Origin: Microvirga pakistanensis
Lineage (GTDB): Bacteria > Pseudomonadota > Alphaproteobacteria > Rhizobiales > Beijerinckiaceae
Assembly: GCF_004458765.1 (NCBI RefSeq)
Contig: NZ_SPJX01000185.1
Location: forward strand, 1-54,191
Reading direction: 5' to 3'
Length of the DNA: 54,191 nucleotides
Shown: positions 24,247-32,641 of the stretch, one piece after another
Position numbering within the stretch: the first letter of the stretch is position 1
Layout of the letters: every line of letters begins with the position of its first letter
The notes under the pieces: model-generated
What the model saw: only the letters and a program-made list of their open reading frames with translations
Told to the model about the DNA's origin: nothing
The model's database searches: none
Program-made: the position numbers and the translations under genes

Positions 24247-25205
24247 GGTGCCACCACCACGCCCCAGGGGGAGCGTCCGACTCCGATGCTCTTGACGACG
24301 CGCCGGTCCTCGAGATCGATCACGGACACGTCGTTCGAGGTGCCGTTGGCCGTGTAGAGGCGCTTGCCGTCGGGCGAGAGAGCGATATGCCAGACGCGCT
24401 GGCCCACGAGATAGGTGCGGAGCACCGCGAACGTTCTGGCGTCGACCTCCGCGACCCGGTTCGAGGGCCCCAGCGCCACGTAGGCTCGGGAGCCGTCCGG
24501 TGTGAGCTGCAAGCCCACCGCCTGGACGAGCTCTCGGGGGACGCCCGGCACCTCGAAGCCGATCTTCGTAATCGGTTCCCGTGTCTGCGCGTCGAAGACG
24601 GAGACGGTGCCGCGCAGCTCGGATGAGACCCAGAGCTGCCTGCTGTCGGGAGAAAAGAGAACCATGCGGGGGCGGGTGTCGACCAGGACGTTGTCGATCA
24701 GCTCCGAGGATGCCGCGTCGATCACATGGACCATGCTCGTGGTCTCGGACGTGACGGCCGCAAGGCGTCCGTCCGGGCTCACGCCGACCCCTTCCGGTTC
24801 CACGCCGACCTCGATCTCCTGCACGATGGCGTGCCTGGAAAGGTCGACGACGGAAGCAAGGTTGTTGTCCTCGTTGGCGACGAACAGCCGTTGACCATCC
24901 GGATGAACGGCGAAGAACTCCGGATCGGGACCTGACGGAATGGTGCCGACCACGTGCTTCGACTTTAGGTCCACCACGTCGATGCGATCGTCGTCCCCAA
25001 CCGCCACATAAAGCTTCGTCCCGTCATGGCTCAGGGCGATGCCGCGCGGACGCCGCCCAACCTTAATGGTTCCCGTCGTCTTCAGGCTCTCGCCGTCGAT
25101 CACCGAGACCGTGTTGTCCTGCTCGTTGGAGACATAGACCGTCTCCGCGAGGGCAGGGCCGGTCAGGCACAGGAGGCAGACGAGGCTGTGGTTCAGGATA
25201 CGCAT
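24243..25205 (-). CDS. YVTN beta-propeller protein associated with PQQ-dependent catabolism
   Basis: A 320-residue exported beta-propeller. Residues 1-21 are a signal peptide (LVCLLCLTGPALA). Seven or so repeats follow with VYVSNEQDNTVSVID-, KLYVAVGDDDRIDVVD- and RLYTANGTSNDVSVID-like strands. It corresponds to the propeller protein seen beside PQQ alcohol dehydrogenase and the ABC ATPase in other proteobacteria; its exact task is unknown. The ATG at 25205 has GAGGAAAG upstream. Confidence 0.88.
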   Translation of the reverse strand: MRILNHSLVCLLCLTGPALAETVYVSNEQDNTVSVIDGESLKTTGTIKVGRRPRGIALSHDGTKLYVAVGDDDRIDVVDLKSKHVVGTIPSGPDPEFFAVHPDGQRLFVANEDNNLASVVDLSRHAIVQEIEVGVEPEGVGVSPDGRLAAVTSETTSMVHVIDAASSELIDNVLVDTRPRMVLFSPDSRQLWVSSELRGTVSVFDAQTREPITKIGFEVPGVPRELVQAVGLQLTPDGSRAYVALGPSNRVAEVDARTFAVLRTYLVGQRVWHIALSPDGKRLYTANGTSNDVSVIDLEDRRVVKSIGVGRSPWGVVVAP

Positions 25206-25464
25206 CGGCTTTCCTCGTCCGTTCCCGGACTGTCGAGCTCCGACGGCTCGTGCCCGATCGCATCGACCCTCCAGGTGTAGGTTCCGGACGTCACCGCGCG
25301 CAATTGCCGAGGTGAGGTCTGCCGCCAAGACGAAAGGGAGGAGATAAGGAGGGAGAAGCCGGAGACGAACCTTGGAACCATGTGCCGTCTCGATAGCAGG
25401 AAACAGGCGCATCAATCAAACGGCCAAGCTCGGCTGTTGTTCCACCTGGACCCCTCAAAGAAGC
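25206..25464. other. intergenic region upstream of the beta-propeller gene
   Basis: About 260 bases with no convincing gene on either strand. It presumably holds the promoter for the beta-propeller and ATPase genes, but I could not identify its elements. Confidence 0.4.
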
Positions 25465-25493
25465 GGCCGCGCCCGGGATGCCGAGGCGCGGCC
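25465..25493 (-). terminator. terminator-like hairpin after the acidic protein gene
   Basis: An 8-bp all-GC stem (GGCCGCGC with GCGCGGCC) and 13-base loop, about 30 bases past the minus-strand stop codon at 25523. It lacks a clear T-run. Confidence 0.45.
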
Positions 25494-25522
25494 TGGTCGA
25501 AACGCGTTTCGGCGCCGAGGGG

Positions 25523-25825
25523 CTAGTCCTCGTCCGCCTCGTCCGGATCGGTCACGTCGACCAGGAACATGATGTAGGGACCGTCCTCCTCATCATCATC
25601 GTCGTCTTCCTCGTCGTCGAAATCCGCGCCCTCGAACTCGGCCTTTTCCTCTTCGGTAGCGGGCCGCACATTGAGCGTGGCGAAGCCATCCCAGATCGGA
25701 GCGCCTTCGCTCTCCAGGTACTTGAGGTCTTCCTTGAAGTCCTCGCTCGTGAGGAGCTCGCGGGCTTCCTCCTCATCTGCATTGGTAATAGCAATCGGCT
25801 TGTCGCTGATTGTAAGCGTGAACAT
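25523..25825 (-). CDS. small highly acidic protein
   Basis: A 100-residue cytosolic protein, very rich in Asp and Glu, with an acidic run of 11 residues (DDEEDDDDDEE) at about 70-80 and an acidic C-terminus. The N-terminal part (MFTLTISDKPIAITNADEEE, then WDG, LNVRPATEEE) could be a small folded domain. The ATG has an AGGAAAGGA site. I recognise no family. Acidic tails of this kind can bind cations or basic proteins, but that is inference. Confidence 0.8.
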   Translation of the reverse strand: MFTLTISDKPIAITNADEEEARELLTSEDFKEDLKYLESEGAPIWDGFATLNVRPATEEEKAEFEGADFDDEEDDDDDEEDGPYIMFLVDVTDPDEADED

Positions 25826-26012
25826 GGTTTTTCCTTTCCTGTCGCCCGCAAGGGATACCCGTTAACGCACGAGCCCTCTCGTTCGAAGCAGGGAGCTCCT
25901 CACAAGTGCGCAGCCTTCCTTCTGTACACGTCTCGGAAGTTGAATGACACTGCCAAGGTGAGGCTCGGGCGATGCCGCGCCAGCCCGAGGGAAAAGCTTG
26001 GTTTTCCTGCTT

Positions 26013-26387
26013 CTATTGGACGCCCTTCTTCTTCAACCAGGCTTGCATTTCCGCAATCTCACGCTCCTGCTCGCGGATGACGTCCGTGGCCCATTTGCGG
26101 ATCTGTTCATCCTTGGCGTGCTGCAGAGCCACCTTGGCCATTTCGATTGCCCCCTGGTGGTGGGGGATCATGCCCCGGACGAAATCGACGTCGGAATCGC
26201 CGGAATATGGGATGCTCATGTCGCGATGCATTTTCGCATTGGCGTCGCGGTAGCCTTTCGTGGCGGGGCTGTCGGTCGATTGCTGCGTCTGCATCGGCAT
26301 CGAATGCCCGCTATGGGCCCCTTGCGCCGCCGCGAGGGAAGGGAGCGCAGCGAGGCCTGCTGCAAGGATCAGAGAGCGTATGATCAT
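26013..26387 (-). CDS. DUF305 exported protein
   Basis: A 124-residue protein of the DUF305 family (ferritin-like four-helix type, often linked with copper). Signal peptide about 1-21 (SLILAAGLAALPSLAAA); then Met/His-rich AHSGHSMPM. The family signature DFVRGMIPHHQGAIEMAKVAL is present, and the helix EQEREIAEMQAWL ends the domain. AAGGA lies 2 bases before one ATG (26393) and 8 before the next (26387), so I chose the second. It neighbours the copper-type HMA protein on the same strand. Confidence 0.9.
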   Translation of the reverse strand: MIIRSLILAAGLAALPSLAAAQGAHSGHSMPMQTQQSTDSPATKGYRDANAKMHRDMSIPYSGDSDVDFVRGMIPHHQGAIEMAKVALQHAKDEQIRKWATDVIREQEREIAEMQAWLKKKGVQ

Positions 26388-26453
26388 TGTCATGTTCCTT
26401 GATCGGATGAGCGTGAAGGGGTTGAGATATCCAGAATGAAATCCGCAGGAATC

Positions 26454-26663
26454 TCAACGTAGGGTAGAATGCGGCTCGGCTGGATAGCCGGCCCTTTCCA
26501 GCACCGCGCGCAGCGTCTCTTCGGATGTGTCCGACGCGACCGCAATCCTGCGGTTCTCAAGATCGCCCTCGACCTTGGCTTGCGGATCGAGCTGCTGGAT
26601 CGCCCTTGTCACGGCGCCAAAGCAGCCGCCACAGGTCATCCCCAGGATATGGAAGTCATGCAT
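26454..26663 (-). CDS. heavy-metal-associated (HMA) domain protein, CopZ-like
   Basis: A 69-residue metallochaperone-size HMA domain: MHDFHILGMTCGGCFGAV holds the MxCxxC metal motif (MTCGGC), and the protein keeps the beta-alpha-beta-beta-alpha-beta order to its end. Such proteins carry Cu(I), or other soft metals. The ATG at 26663 has AAGGA about nine bases upstream; an ATG at 26678 is possible. It lies 66 bases before the DUF305 gene on the same strand. Confidence 0.88.
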   Translation of the reverse strand: MHDFHILGMTCGGCFGAVTRAIQQLDPQAKVEGDLENRRIAVASDTSEETLRAVLERAGYPAEPHSTLR

Positions 26664-26900
26664 GACAGAATCCTTCATTGATCGGGATTCCGGCTCTTTG
26701 GGCCTTCCTACCGTGGCAAGGTCAAGCGCCTGGTCGCCATGCCGCGGCTCTCCCCACCTGGAAGATAACTTCTCAAACATGTAGAAAAGGGCCGTTCGGA
26801 TGCATCGACGCTATTCCTTGCCATCGTGATAAGGTTATATGAGCGCCCAGCTTGGCGGTTGGAGAGCTGCGCGTTTCGAAGCATCGACTGGATTGGAAGA

Positions 26901-27791
26901 ATGAAGATTGTAACCCATAGCGGGACATTCCATGCGGATGATGTGTTCGCATTCGCCATTCTGCGTGCCGCCCTCGGGGATTTCGGTTTTATTCGCACCC
27001 GCGACGCCAGCCTGATTGACGCTGCCGATATCGTTTTCGATGTGGGCGGAATCTATGATCCCGTCAGAAGGCGGTATGATCACCACATGCGCGATCTGCC
27101 GCGACGGGAGGACGGCACGCCGTACAGTTCCGTAGGACTGATCTGGCGTGACTATGGCCGGGCCGCCCTGCATGCCTTCGTGGCCGGGATGGACGAAAGC
27201 GCGGTCGATTCCGTGTGGCAGGATGTGGAGTCCGGCATCGTGCTTCCGATCGATCAGGCGGATAACGGCGTCGCGACTGCGTGCCCCAGTCATCTCGCCC
27301 TGCTGATCGAAGCCTTCAACCCGACATGGGACAGCACCCAAACCTACGATGAGGCCTTCATGGAGGCGGCGGGGCTCGCCCATGGCGTCCTGCAGCGGGC
27401 CTGCCGCCAGGCCTATGCGGAAGCCAAGGCAACGTCGTTCGTGCTCGAAGCCGCCAGAGAAATCGCGAACCCTCGCGTCATAGTGCTCGACCGCAAGCTC
27501 CCGTGGGAGAAGGCCGTGTTCGAGCATGGCCTGACTGATCTGCTGTTCGTGATCTACCCGAACGAGGATTGCACCTCCTGGTATTGCCGCACGGTTCCGC
27601 CGGAGCCGAACTCCTTCGGTCAGAGATTGTCGCTGCCGGAATCCTGGCGCGGATTGCAGGAGGAGGCCTTCTCCAAGACGGCCGGGATTCCCGACGGGGT
27701 GTTCTGCCATCCGAGCGGCTTCATCTGCGGTGCCCGCTCGCAAGCCTCGGCCATTCGCCTGGCGGAACGGGCGATTGCGGCCGGCGCGTAA
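26901..27791 (+). CDS. MYG1-family protein (DHH-type phosphoesterase/exonuclease)
   Basis: A 296-residue protein homologous to MYG1, a DHH-superfamily exonuclease known from eukaryotes and some bacteria. It begins MKIVTHSGTFHADDVFAF with His-x-Asp metal ligands, continues VFDVGG, and has the DHH-like YDHHM. The C-terminal half holds EAAREI, DRKLPWEKAVFEH and FCHPSGFICGARS. The ATG at 26901 matches the conserved MKIVTHS start and follows GGAAGA. RNA or nucleotide cleavage is inferred from the family. Confidence 0.9.
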   Translation: MKIVTHSGTFHADDVFAFAILRAALGDFGFIRTRDASLIDAADIVFDVGGIYDPVRRRYDHHMRDLPRREDGTPYSSVGLIWRDYGRAALHAFVAGMDESAVDSVWQDVESGIVLPIDQADNGVATACPSHLALLIEAFNPTWDSTQTYDEAFMEAAGLAHGVLQRACRQAYAEAKATSFVLEAAREIANPRVIVLDRKLPWEKAVFEHGLTDLLFVIYPNEDCTSWYCRTVPPEPNSFGQRLSLPESWRGLQEEAFSKTAGIPDGVFCHPSGFICGARSQASAIRLAERAIAAGA

Positions 27792-27851
27792 ATCGAAGCA
27801 ACCTGGCCATCCCCACGCAGGAACACGCGTCGTGGGAGCGGAGACGTTTCC

Positions 27852-29000
27852 ATGTTCTTGACCAATCAGGATGTGATCGAACTCACCGAGTGGCGACGCG
27901 GCCTGCATCGCCATCCGGAAGTGTCGGGAGAGGAATTCGAGACCGCTCGAACGGTTGAGGCCCTGCTCGTCTCGGCAGGTGCCGACACAATCGTCACGGG
28001 CATCGGCGGGCACGGCGTCGCAGGAATCTTCGCGGGGCACGAACCCGGGCCGACGGTCATGGTCCGCGCCGAACTCGACGCTTTGCCGATCGAGGAAATC
28101 TCCGAGGCGCCGCATCGGTCGCACATTCCCGGCAAGGCCCACCTTTGCGGGCATGACGGGCACATGGCGATCCTTGCTGCTCTCGCCCGCGGGCTGAGCC
28201 GGCAGCGCCCTCGGCGCGGGCGTGCCATCCTGCTGTTCCAGCCGGCCGAGGAAACCGGCGCCGGCGCAGCGGCCGTGGTGGCCGATCCGAAATTCCGCGA
28301 AATCGCACCGGATTTCGTGTTCGCCCTTCACAGCCTGCCGGGGATGAAGCTCGGCAGGGTGGCGCTCATCGAGGGACCGGTGAGTTGCGCCTCGCGCGGC
28401 ATGCGTATCGTGTTCACGGGCAAGACGGCCCATGCCTCGATGCCTGAAACCGGTCTCTCGCCCGTCGACGCCGTCGCCCGTCTGATGCCGGCGCTCACCG
28501 CGCTCGGCAGCGGCGGTCCCATGGATGCAGGCTTCGCGATGGTCACCGTCACGCATGCGCGCATCGGCGAACCGGCCTTCGGTATCGCGCCGGCGCATGG
28601 GGAAGTCTGGGCTACGTTGCGCACGCTCACCGATTCAGGCATGGATGCCCTCGTGGCCAGGGCGGAGCGCCTGGCAAACGATGCGGCGGCTGCAAGCGGC
28701 TTGTCCGTCCATATTTCCTATAACGACATCTTCCGCCATTGCGAGAATGCGCCCGAGGCGGTGGCGCATCTGCGCCGCGCCCTCGATGCGGAGGGGGTGC
28801 CGCACGACAGGGGCGATCTTCCGATGCGGCCGTCGGAGGATTTCGGGCATCTGGGCGCGAATGCCCCTGCGGCAATGTTCTTTCTCGGCGCGGGTGAGAA
28901 TCACGCAGCCCTTCACAATCCCGACTACGATTTTCCCGACGATCTCATCGCCATCGGGTCCAGAATCTTCATGCGGACGCTGCGGGATCTGCTGGGTTAG
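27852..29000 (+). CDS. M20-family amidohydrolase
   Basis: A 382-residue cytosolic metallo-amidohydrolase of the M20D type (hippurate/IAA-amino acid hydrolase-like), which cuts N-acyl amino acids. Conserved motifs: WRRGLHRHPEVSGEEF, the metal-binding LCGHDGHMA, PAEETGAGA, and near the end MRPSEDFGHLG with the last metal-site region, then HNPDYDFPDD. The family's internal dimerisation domain spans about 180-290. It may share a transcript with the MYG1 gene 60 bases upstream. The substrate is not evident. Confidence 0.9.
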   Translation: MFLTNQDVIELTEWRRGLHRHPEVSGEEFETARTVEALLVSAGADTIVTGIGGHGVAGIFAGHEPGPTVMVRAELDALPIEEISEAPHRSHIPGKAHLCGHDGHMAILAALARGLSRQRPRRGRAILLFQPAEETGAGAAAVVADPKFREIAPDFVFALHSLPGMKLGRVALIEGPVSCASRGMRIVFTGKTAHASMPETGLSPVDAVARLMPALTALGSGGPMDAGFAMVTVTHARIGEPAFGIAPAHGEVWATLRTLTDSGMDALVARAERLANDAAAASGLSVHISYNDIFRHCENAPEAVAHLRRALDAEGVPHDRGDLPMRPSEDFGHLGANAPAAMFFLGAGENHAALHNPDYDFPDDLIAIGSRIFMRTLRDLLG

Positions 29001-29021
29001 GCCCTCGGGGGCCTAACCCAG
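28992..29021. terminator. bidirectional terminator between amidohydrolase and GST genes
   Basis: An 11-bp or longer stem (CTGGGTTAGGC with GCCTAACCCAG) overlaps the amidohydrolase TAG stop and lies just before the stop of the convergent GST gene. The long stem suggests termination of both genes, though the T-run is short. Confidence 0.65.
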
Positions 29022-29027
29022 CGTTTC

Positions 29028-29732
29028 TCAAGGGCGTTTCGGAATCTCGAGGCCGCGCTGAACGGCAGGGCGGGAAAGGCCACGCTCCAGCCAGGCGGGA
29101 ACGTTCCTGAGCGAGTCGAACTCGACGAGTTCCCGAGCGCCGTAGAAACCGACGAGGTTGCGCACCCATCCCAGGAGGGAGATGTCGGCGATGGTGTATT
29201 CGTCGCCCATGATCCACTGGCGGCCTTCGAGGCGCGTCTCCAGAACGCCGAGCAGGCGCTTCGACTCCGCGCGGTAGCGCTCGAGCGGCCGCTTGTCCTC
29301 GATTTCGCGTCCGGCGAATTTGTGGAAGAAGCCGAGCTGGCCGAACATCGGGCCGACGGCCGCCATCTGGAAGAACACCCATTGAATGGTCTCGTAGCGG
29401 AGCGCGGCGTCGCCCGGCAGGAGCCGGCCGCTCTTCTCCGCGAGGTAGAGGAGGATCGCGCCCGATTCGAAGAGCGCCAAGGGTTTGCCTCCCGGTCCAT
29501 CGGGGTCGATGATGGCCGGGATCTTGCCGTTCGGGTTGAGCGACAGGAACTCCTCGGTCCAGGTCTCGCTCGCCCCGATATTGATCAGGTGCGGCTCATA
29601 GGGAAGGCCGATCTCCTCGAGCATGATCGAAACCTTCACGCCGTTGGGCGTCTGCGCGGAGTAAAGCTGCAGGCGGTCGGGATGGGCTGCGGGCCAGCGC
29701 CGGGTGATGGGAAAGGCGGAGAGATCTGTCAT
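29028..29732 (-). CDS. glutathione S-transferase, YghU/nu-class-like
   Basis: A 234-residue GST. The thioredoxin-like N-terminal domain includes QLYSAQTPNGVKVSIMLEE, SLNPNGKIPAIID and the glutathione-binding FESGAILLYLAEKSG. The helical C-terminal domain holds the N-capping LEGRQWIMGDEYTIADI region. The TPNG context resembles nu-class enzymes such as YghU, which reduce disulfides or peroxides. I prefer the ATG at 29732 (GGAA seven bases upstream); an ATG at 29744 is possible. Confidence 0.9.
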   Translation of the reverse strand: MTDLSAFPITRRWPAAHPDRLQLYSAQTPNGVKVSIMLEEIGLPYEPHLINIGASETWTEEFLSLNPNGKIPAIIDPDGPGGKPLALFESGAILLYLAEKSGRLLPGDAALRYETIQWVFFQMAAVGPMFGQLGFFHKFAGREIEDKRPLERYRAESKRLLGVLETRLEGRQWIMGDEYTIADISLLGWVRNLVGFYGARELVEFDSLRNVPAWLERGLSRPAVQRGLEIPKRP

Positions 29733-29820
29733 GAATTGTTCCATTCGGCAGGGCCTGTGATTGAACCGAGGCTCCCTCGAGCTGTTAACCGGTGATCTGA
29801 TTCACCGGAAGGGCAGCAAC

Positions 29821-30819
29821 ATGGCGCGGAATGACGACGGGTCAATCTCGCGACGAAGCGTCGTGGGCGGTGCGGCCATCGGCTTTGCATCGGTCGCTGC
29901 AGGTTCCGGCGAGGCGCAAACGGCAAGCACAGAGGGCATCGCCATGGAAGATCCGACGACGAAATACCCGAAACCCCCGTTTCGCTCCCAGTCCCAGCCC
30001 TGGCCCGGACTGGCGGGCCAGATGGACCCGCGCCCGGATCACGGCGAGACCACTTACAAAGGCTCCGGCCGCCTTCAGGGACGCAAGGCGCTGATCACCG
30101 GAGGGGATTCCGGCATCGGTCGGGCGGCGGCGATCGCCTATGCCCGTGAGGGCGCCGACGTGGCGATCAGCTATCATCCCGACGAAGAGCCCGATGCCCG
30201 CGAGGTGATCGACCTCATCAAGAGGGAAGGGCGCATCGCCGTCGCCCTGCCGGGCGACATCCGCGACGAAGCCCTGTGCTCGCGGATCGTCGCCGATGCC
30301 GTGCGCGCGCTCGGAGGTCTCGACATCCTCGTCAACAATGCCAGCCGGCAGCAGCAGCGCCAGTCGCTCCTCGACATCACGACGGAGGATTTCGACGCGA
30401 CCATGAAGACCAACATCTATGCGATGTTCTGGATCGCCAAGGCGGCGCTGCCACATCTCAAGCCGGGATCGGTGATCATTCAGACCACCTCGGAGCAGGC
30501 CTACGACCCATCCGCCAATCTGGTCGACTACGCCATGACCAAGGCGGCGATGATGAACTTCTCGAAATCGCTCGCCAAGCAGCTCGGCCCGAAAGGCATT
30601 CGCGTGAACGGGGTCGCGCCCGGTCCGATCTGGACACCGCTCCAGGTGAGCGGCGGTGCAACCCAGGAGAAGCTCCAGGAATTCGGCGGCGATACGCCGA
30701 TGGGGCGGCCGGGCCAGCCGGCGGAACTCGCTTCGATCTACGTGCAGCTGGCCGCGTCGGACGCGAGCTATGCGACGGGCCAGATCTATGGTGCCGCGGG
30801 CGGCAGCGGGCAGCCTTAA
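29821..30819 (+). CDS. SDR-family oxidoreductase with Tat-like leader (YghA-like)
   Basis: A 332-residue SDR of the long, YghA-like type. It has a Tat-like leader (SISRRSVVGGAAIGFASVAA), so it may be exported. A leader region KYPKPPFRSQSQPWPGLAG precedes the Rossmann domain, which shows ITGGDSGIGRA, NNAS, catalytic TTSEQAY, and the Y-A-M-T-K pair. The ending (YATGQIYGAAGG) is typical. The ATG follows GGAAGGG. Substrate unknown; folded NAD(P)-dependent enzymes are sensible Tat substrates. Confidence 0.88.
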   Translation: MARNDDGSISRRSVVGGAAIGFASVAAGSGEAQTASTEGIAMEDPTTKYPKPPFRSQSQPWPGLAGQMDPRPDHGETTYKGSGRLQGRKALITGGDSGIGRAAAIAYAREGADVAISYHPDEEPDAREVIDLIKREGRIAVALPGDIRDEALCSRIVADAVRALGGLDILVNNASRQQQRQSLLDITTEDFDATMKTNIYAMFWIAKAALPHLKPGSVIIQTTSEQAYDPSANLVDYAMTKAAMMNFSKSLAKQLGPKGIRVNGVAPGPIWTPLQVSGGATQEKLQEFGGDTPMGRPGQPAELASIYVQLAASDASYATGQIYGAAGGSGQP

Positions 30820-30870
30820 GCCGGCTCACCGCCGCGCGGGCTGTCTCAATCCTGTGTCCTTCAGAACAGT

Positions 30871-31983
30871 TCAGGACGTGCGGCCCCGGCCGACCATGCG
30901 GGGCAGGGCGTCCTGGCCGCGCCCGGCGACGACGACGAGACGCTTCACTTCGCCTCGCAGGAAGGCCTGCAGGAACCGGTCGTAGTTCTTGAACGACACG
31001 CAGCCGTTCGAGTCCCCGTTGGGCCCGAGCAGGTAGGTATGGGCGAGAATTCCGTCGCGGCCATAGATCGCTGCGCTGCCGCCGACCGGGTTGAGGCGGA
31101 TGGCGCGCACGCCGTGGAACAGAGCCTCGCGTTCGGTGAGGGTATAGGTGCCGGGCGGCGTCGCTCCCTTCATGCGCACATGAACGAAGCGGGGATCGTC
31201 GAGCTTGTCGCCGAGGCCGGAATGCGCCTCCAGCCGCTCTCCGTTGGGCATGATGACGACCTTCGCGCTGATGTCGTAGACGGCGGTTGCGTCCCCGATC
31301 GTCGGATTGAAGCGGCCGCTCGGAGACATGTTGCCGGTGTCGAGCGCGGCATAGCCGAGAGCGTTTTCCGGCGGCCGTGCCGGCTTGATGCCGAAAAGCT
31401 TCTCGAAGAAGGACGGTTTGTCCTCCGGAGCGCTCGGCGCGGCGGCAACCTGCACCGGGCCGGCGGCCGGAGCACGGGACGCCCTCGGCGTCTCTGGCTT
31501 CGGAGCCTCGGGCGCCTTCGCCATCCGGAATTCGGCGGGGCGCGGGACGGGCAGCGGCACAGGCTGGACCGCTTGCGCCACCGGAGGCTCCGGCGCGGGC
31601 TGCTGCGGCTGGGCAGGCTCCGAGGCCTGCGGCAGGATCGGCGCCGCCGCTGCCGCGATCGTTTGAGGGGCATTAAATGGTGTGAAGCCCGTCGCGAGAG
31701 GTGCGTTGCCCGCGAAGGCGAGCGCATTGGGCTTGAGCGTGAGGTTCGGGTCCATCGGAGACCATTCGCCGCGATCCGCCATGGCGACCTCGGCGTTCGC
31801 CGGCACGGTGGGACGGGCGGTGCTCGCGGAGAGCTCGGCGGCGGGCGATGCGTCTTGCCTCTGGACGTCCGCATAGAAGGCGATTGGACTGATGGCGAGC
31901 GCGACGAGGGCGGCCGTCAGGAGGAGCGTGTGTCGGCTTTTTCGCCGAACGCGGAGGCCTGACGGATAGCGCTGATGCAACAT
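30871..31983 (-). CDS. DUF2778 (Tlde1-like L,D-transpeptidase-fold) envelope protein
   Basis: A 370-residue protein. It has an N-terminal membrane/signal segment (HTLLLTAALVALAISPIAF), a Pro/Ala-rich linker of about 130 residues, and a C-terminal DUF2778 domain (about 215-350). The active site HTYLLGPNGDSNGCVSF keeps His and Cys in the order known for L,D-transpeptidase-like Tlde1 effectors. A cell-wall-modifying role is likely, since the protein is tethered by its own N-terminus. The ATG at 31983 opens the leader; only weak ribosome-binding sequence precedes it. Confidence 0.85.
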   Translation of the reverse strand: MLHQRYPSGLRVRRKSRHTLLLTAALVALAISPIAFYADVQRQDASPAAELSASTARPTVPANAEVAMADRGEWSPMDPNLTLKPNALAFAGNAPLATGFTPFNAPQTIAAAAAPILPQASEPAQPQQPAPEPPVAQAVQPVPLPVPRPAEFRMAKAPEAPKPETPRASRAPAAGPVQVAAAPSAPEDKPSFFEKLFGIKPARPPENALGYAALDTGNMSPSGRFNPTIGDATAVYDISAKVVIMPNGERLEAHSGLGDKLDDPRFVHVRMKGATPPGTYTLTEREALFHGVRAIRLNPVGGSAAIYGRDGILAHTYLLGPNGDSNGCVSFKNYDRFLQAFLRGEVKRLVVVAGRGQDALPRMVGRGRTS

Positions 31984-32224
31984 GGCGGACTCTACGCAAC
32001 ACTTCGCCGCGCACGACATGCCTCCGCCGAACAGGCCGAGGGCAATTTCCGAGTGCCGAAACCGCCGCGCGCGAAAGTACACTGTCACTCGCGGCCATTG
32101 AACGATGGTTCGGTTAAATTAAGGATAACCGGCCCGTGCGCGGCACCCCGCTCCGGCCGTGATCCTCGTCTCGACGGCAAGCCGTCTGCGGAGTGCCAGG
32201 TCAATCATGAAAAGGATGCAGGCC

Positions 32225-32395
32225 TCAGCGAGGCGCGACCGTGTCCGGATTGGACGGGATCTGTTCTACTGTCTCCTTGTTCGCGGCTCGGCCTGGAGCA
32301 GTCTCGGGATCCGTATGAACCTCGCGAACGGCAAAGAAGAAGACGACGACTGCGGCGGCGATTGAGGCGAGAGCCAGCCAAGCGCGAATACCCAT
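32225..32395 (-). CDS. small single-span membrane protein
   Basis: A 56-residue protein with one hydrophobic segment (about 5-22, AWLALASIAAAVVVFFFAV) and a polar tail. The ATG has a strong AGGAG site, and the longer upstream frame has none, so I chose this start. No family recognised. Confidence 0.65.
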   Translation of the reverse strand: MGIRAWLALASIAAAVVVFFFAVREVHTDPETAPGRAANKETVEQIPSNPDTVAPR

Positions 32396-32641
32396 GATGT
32401 TCTCCTGCTCGGACAACGGGCCCACGAGGCAGAACACATTCGGATCCGGCTGGTTCCTCTTGAAGGTGACCGCGAGGGGGCGGCACAAATTCCCCCGGCG
32501 AGGGTGTTCGCGGCTGGATTCAACGCTACTTGGTTCTTCCAATGAACTCCACCAGGCTCGCAAAGCACAAGTTTGTGCTACCAGAGCGCCGGGCCATGCC
32601 GTCCCTGTTTCCTCACCAAGCGAAGACTGACACAGCCTTTC

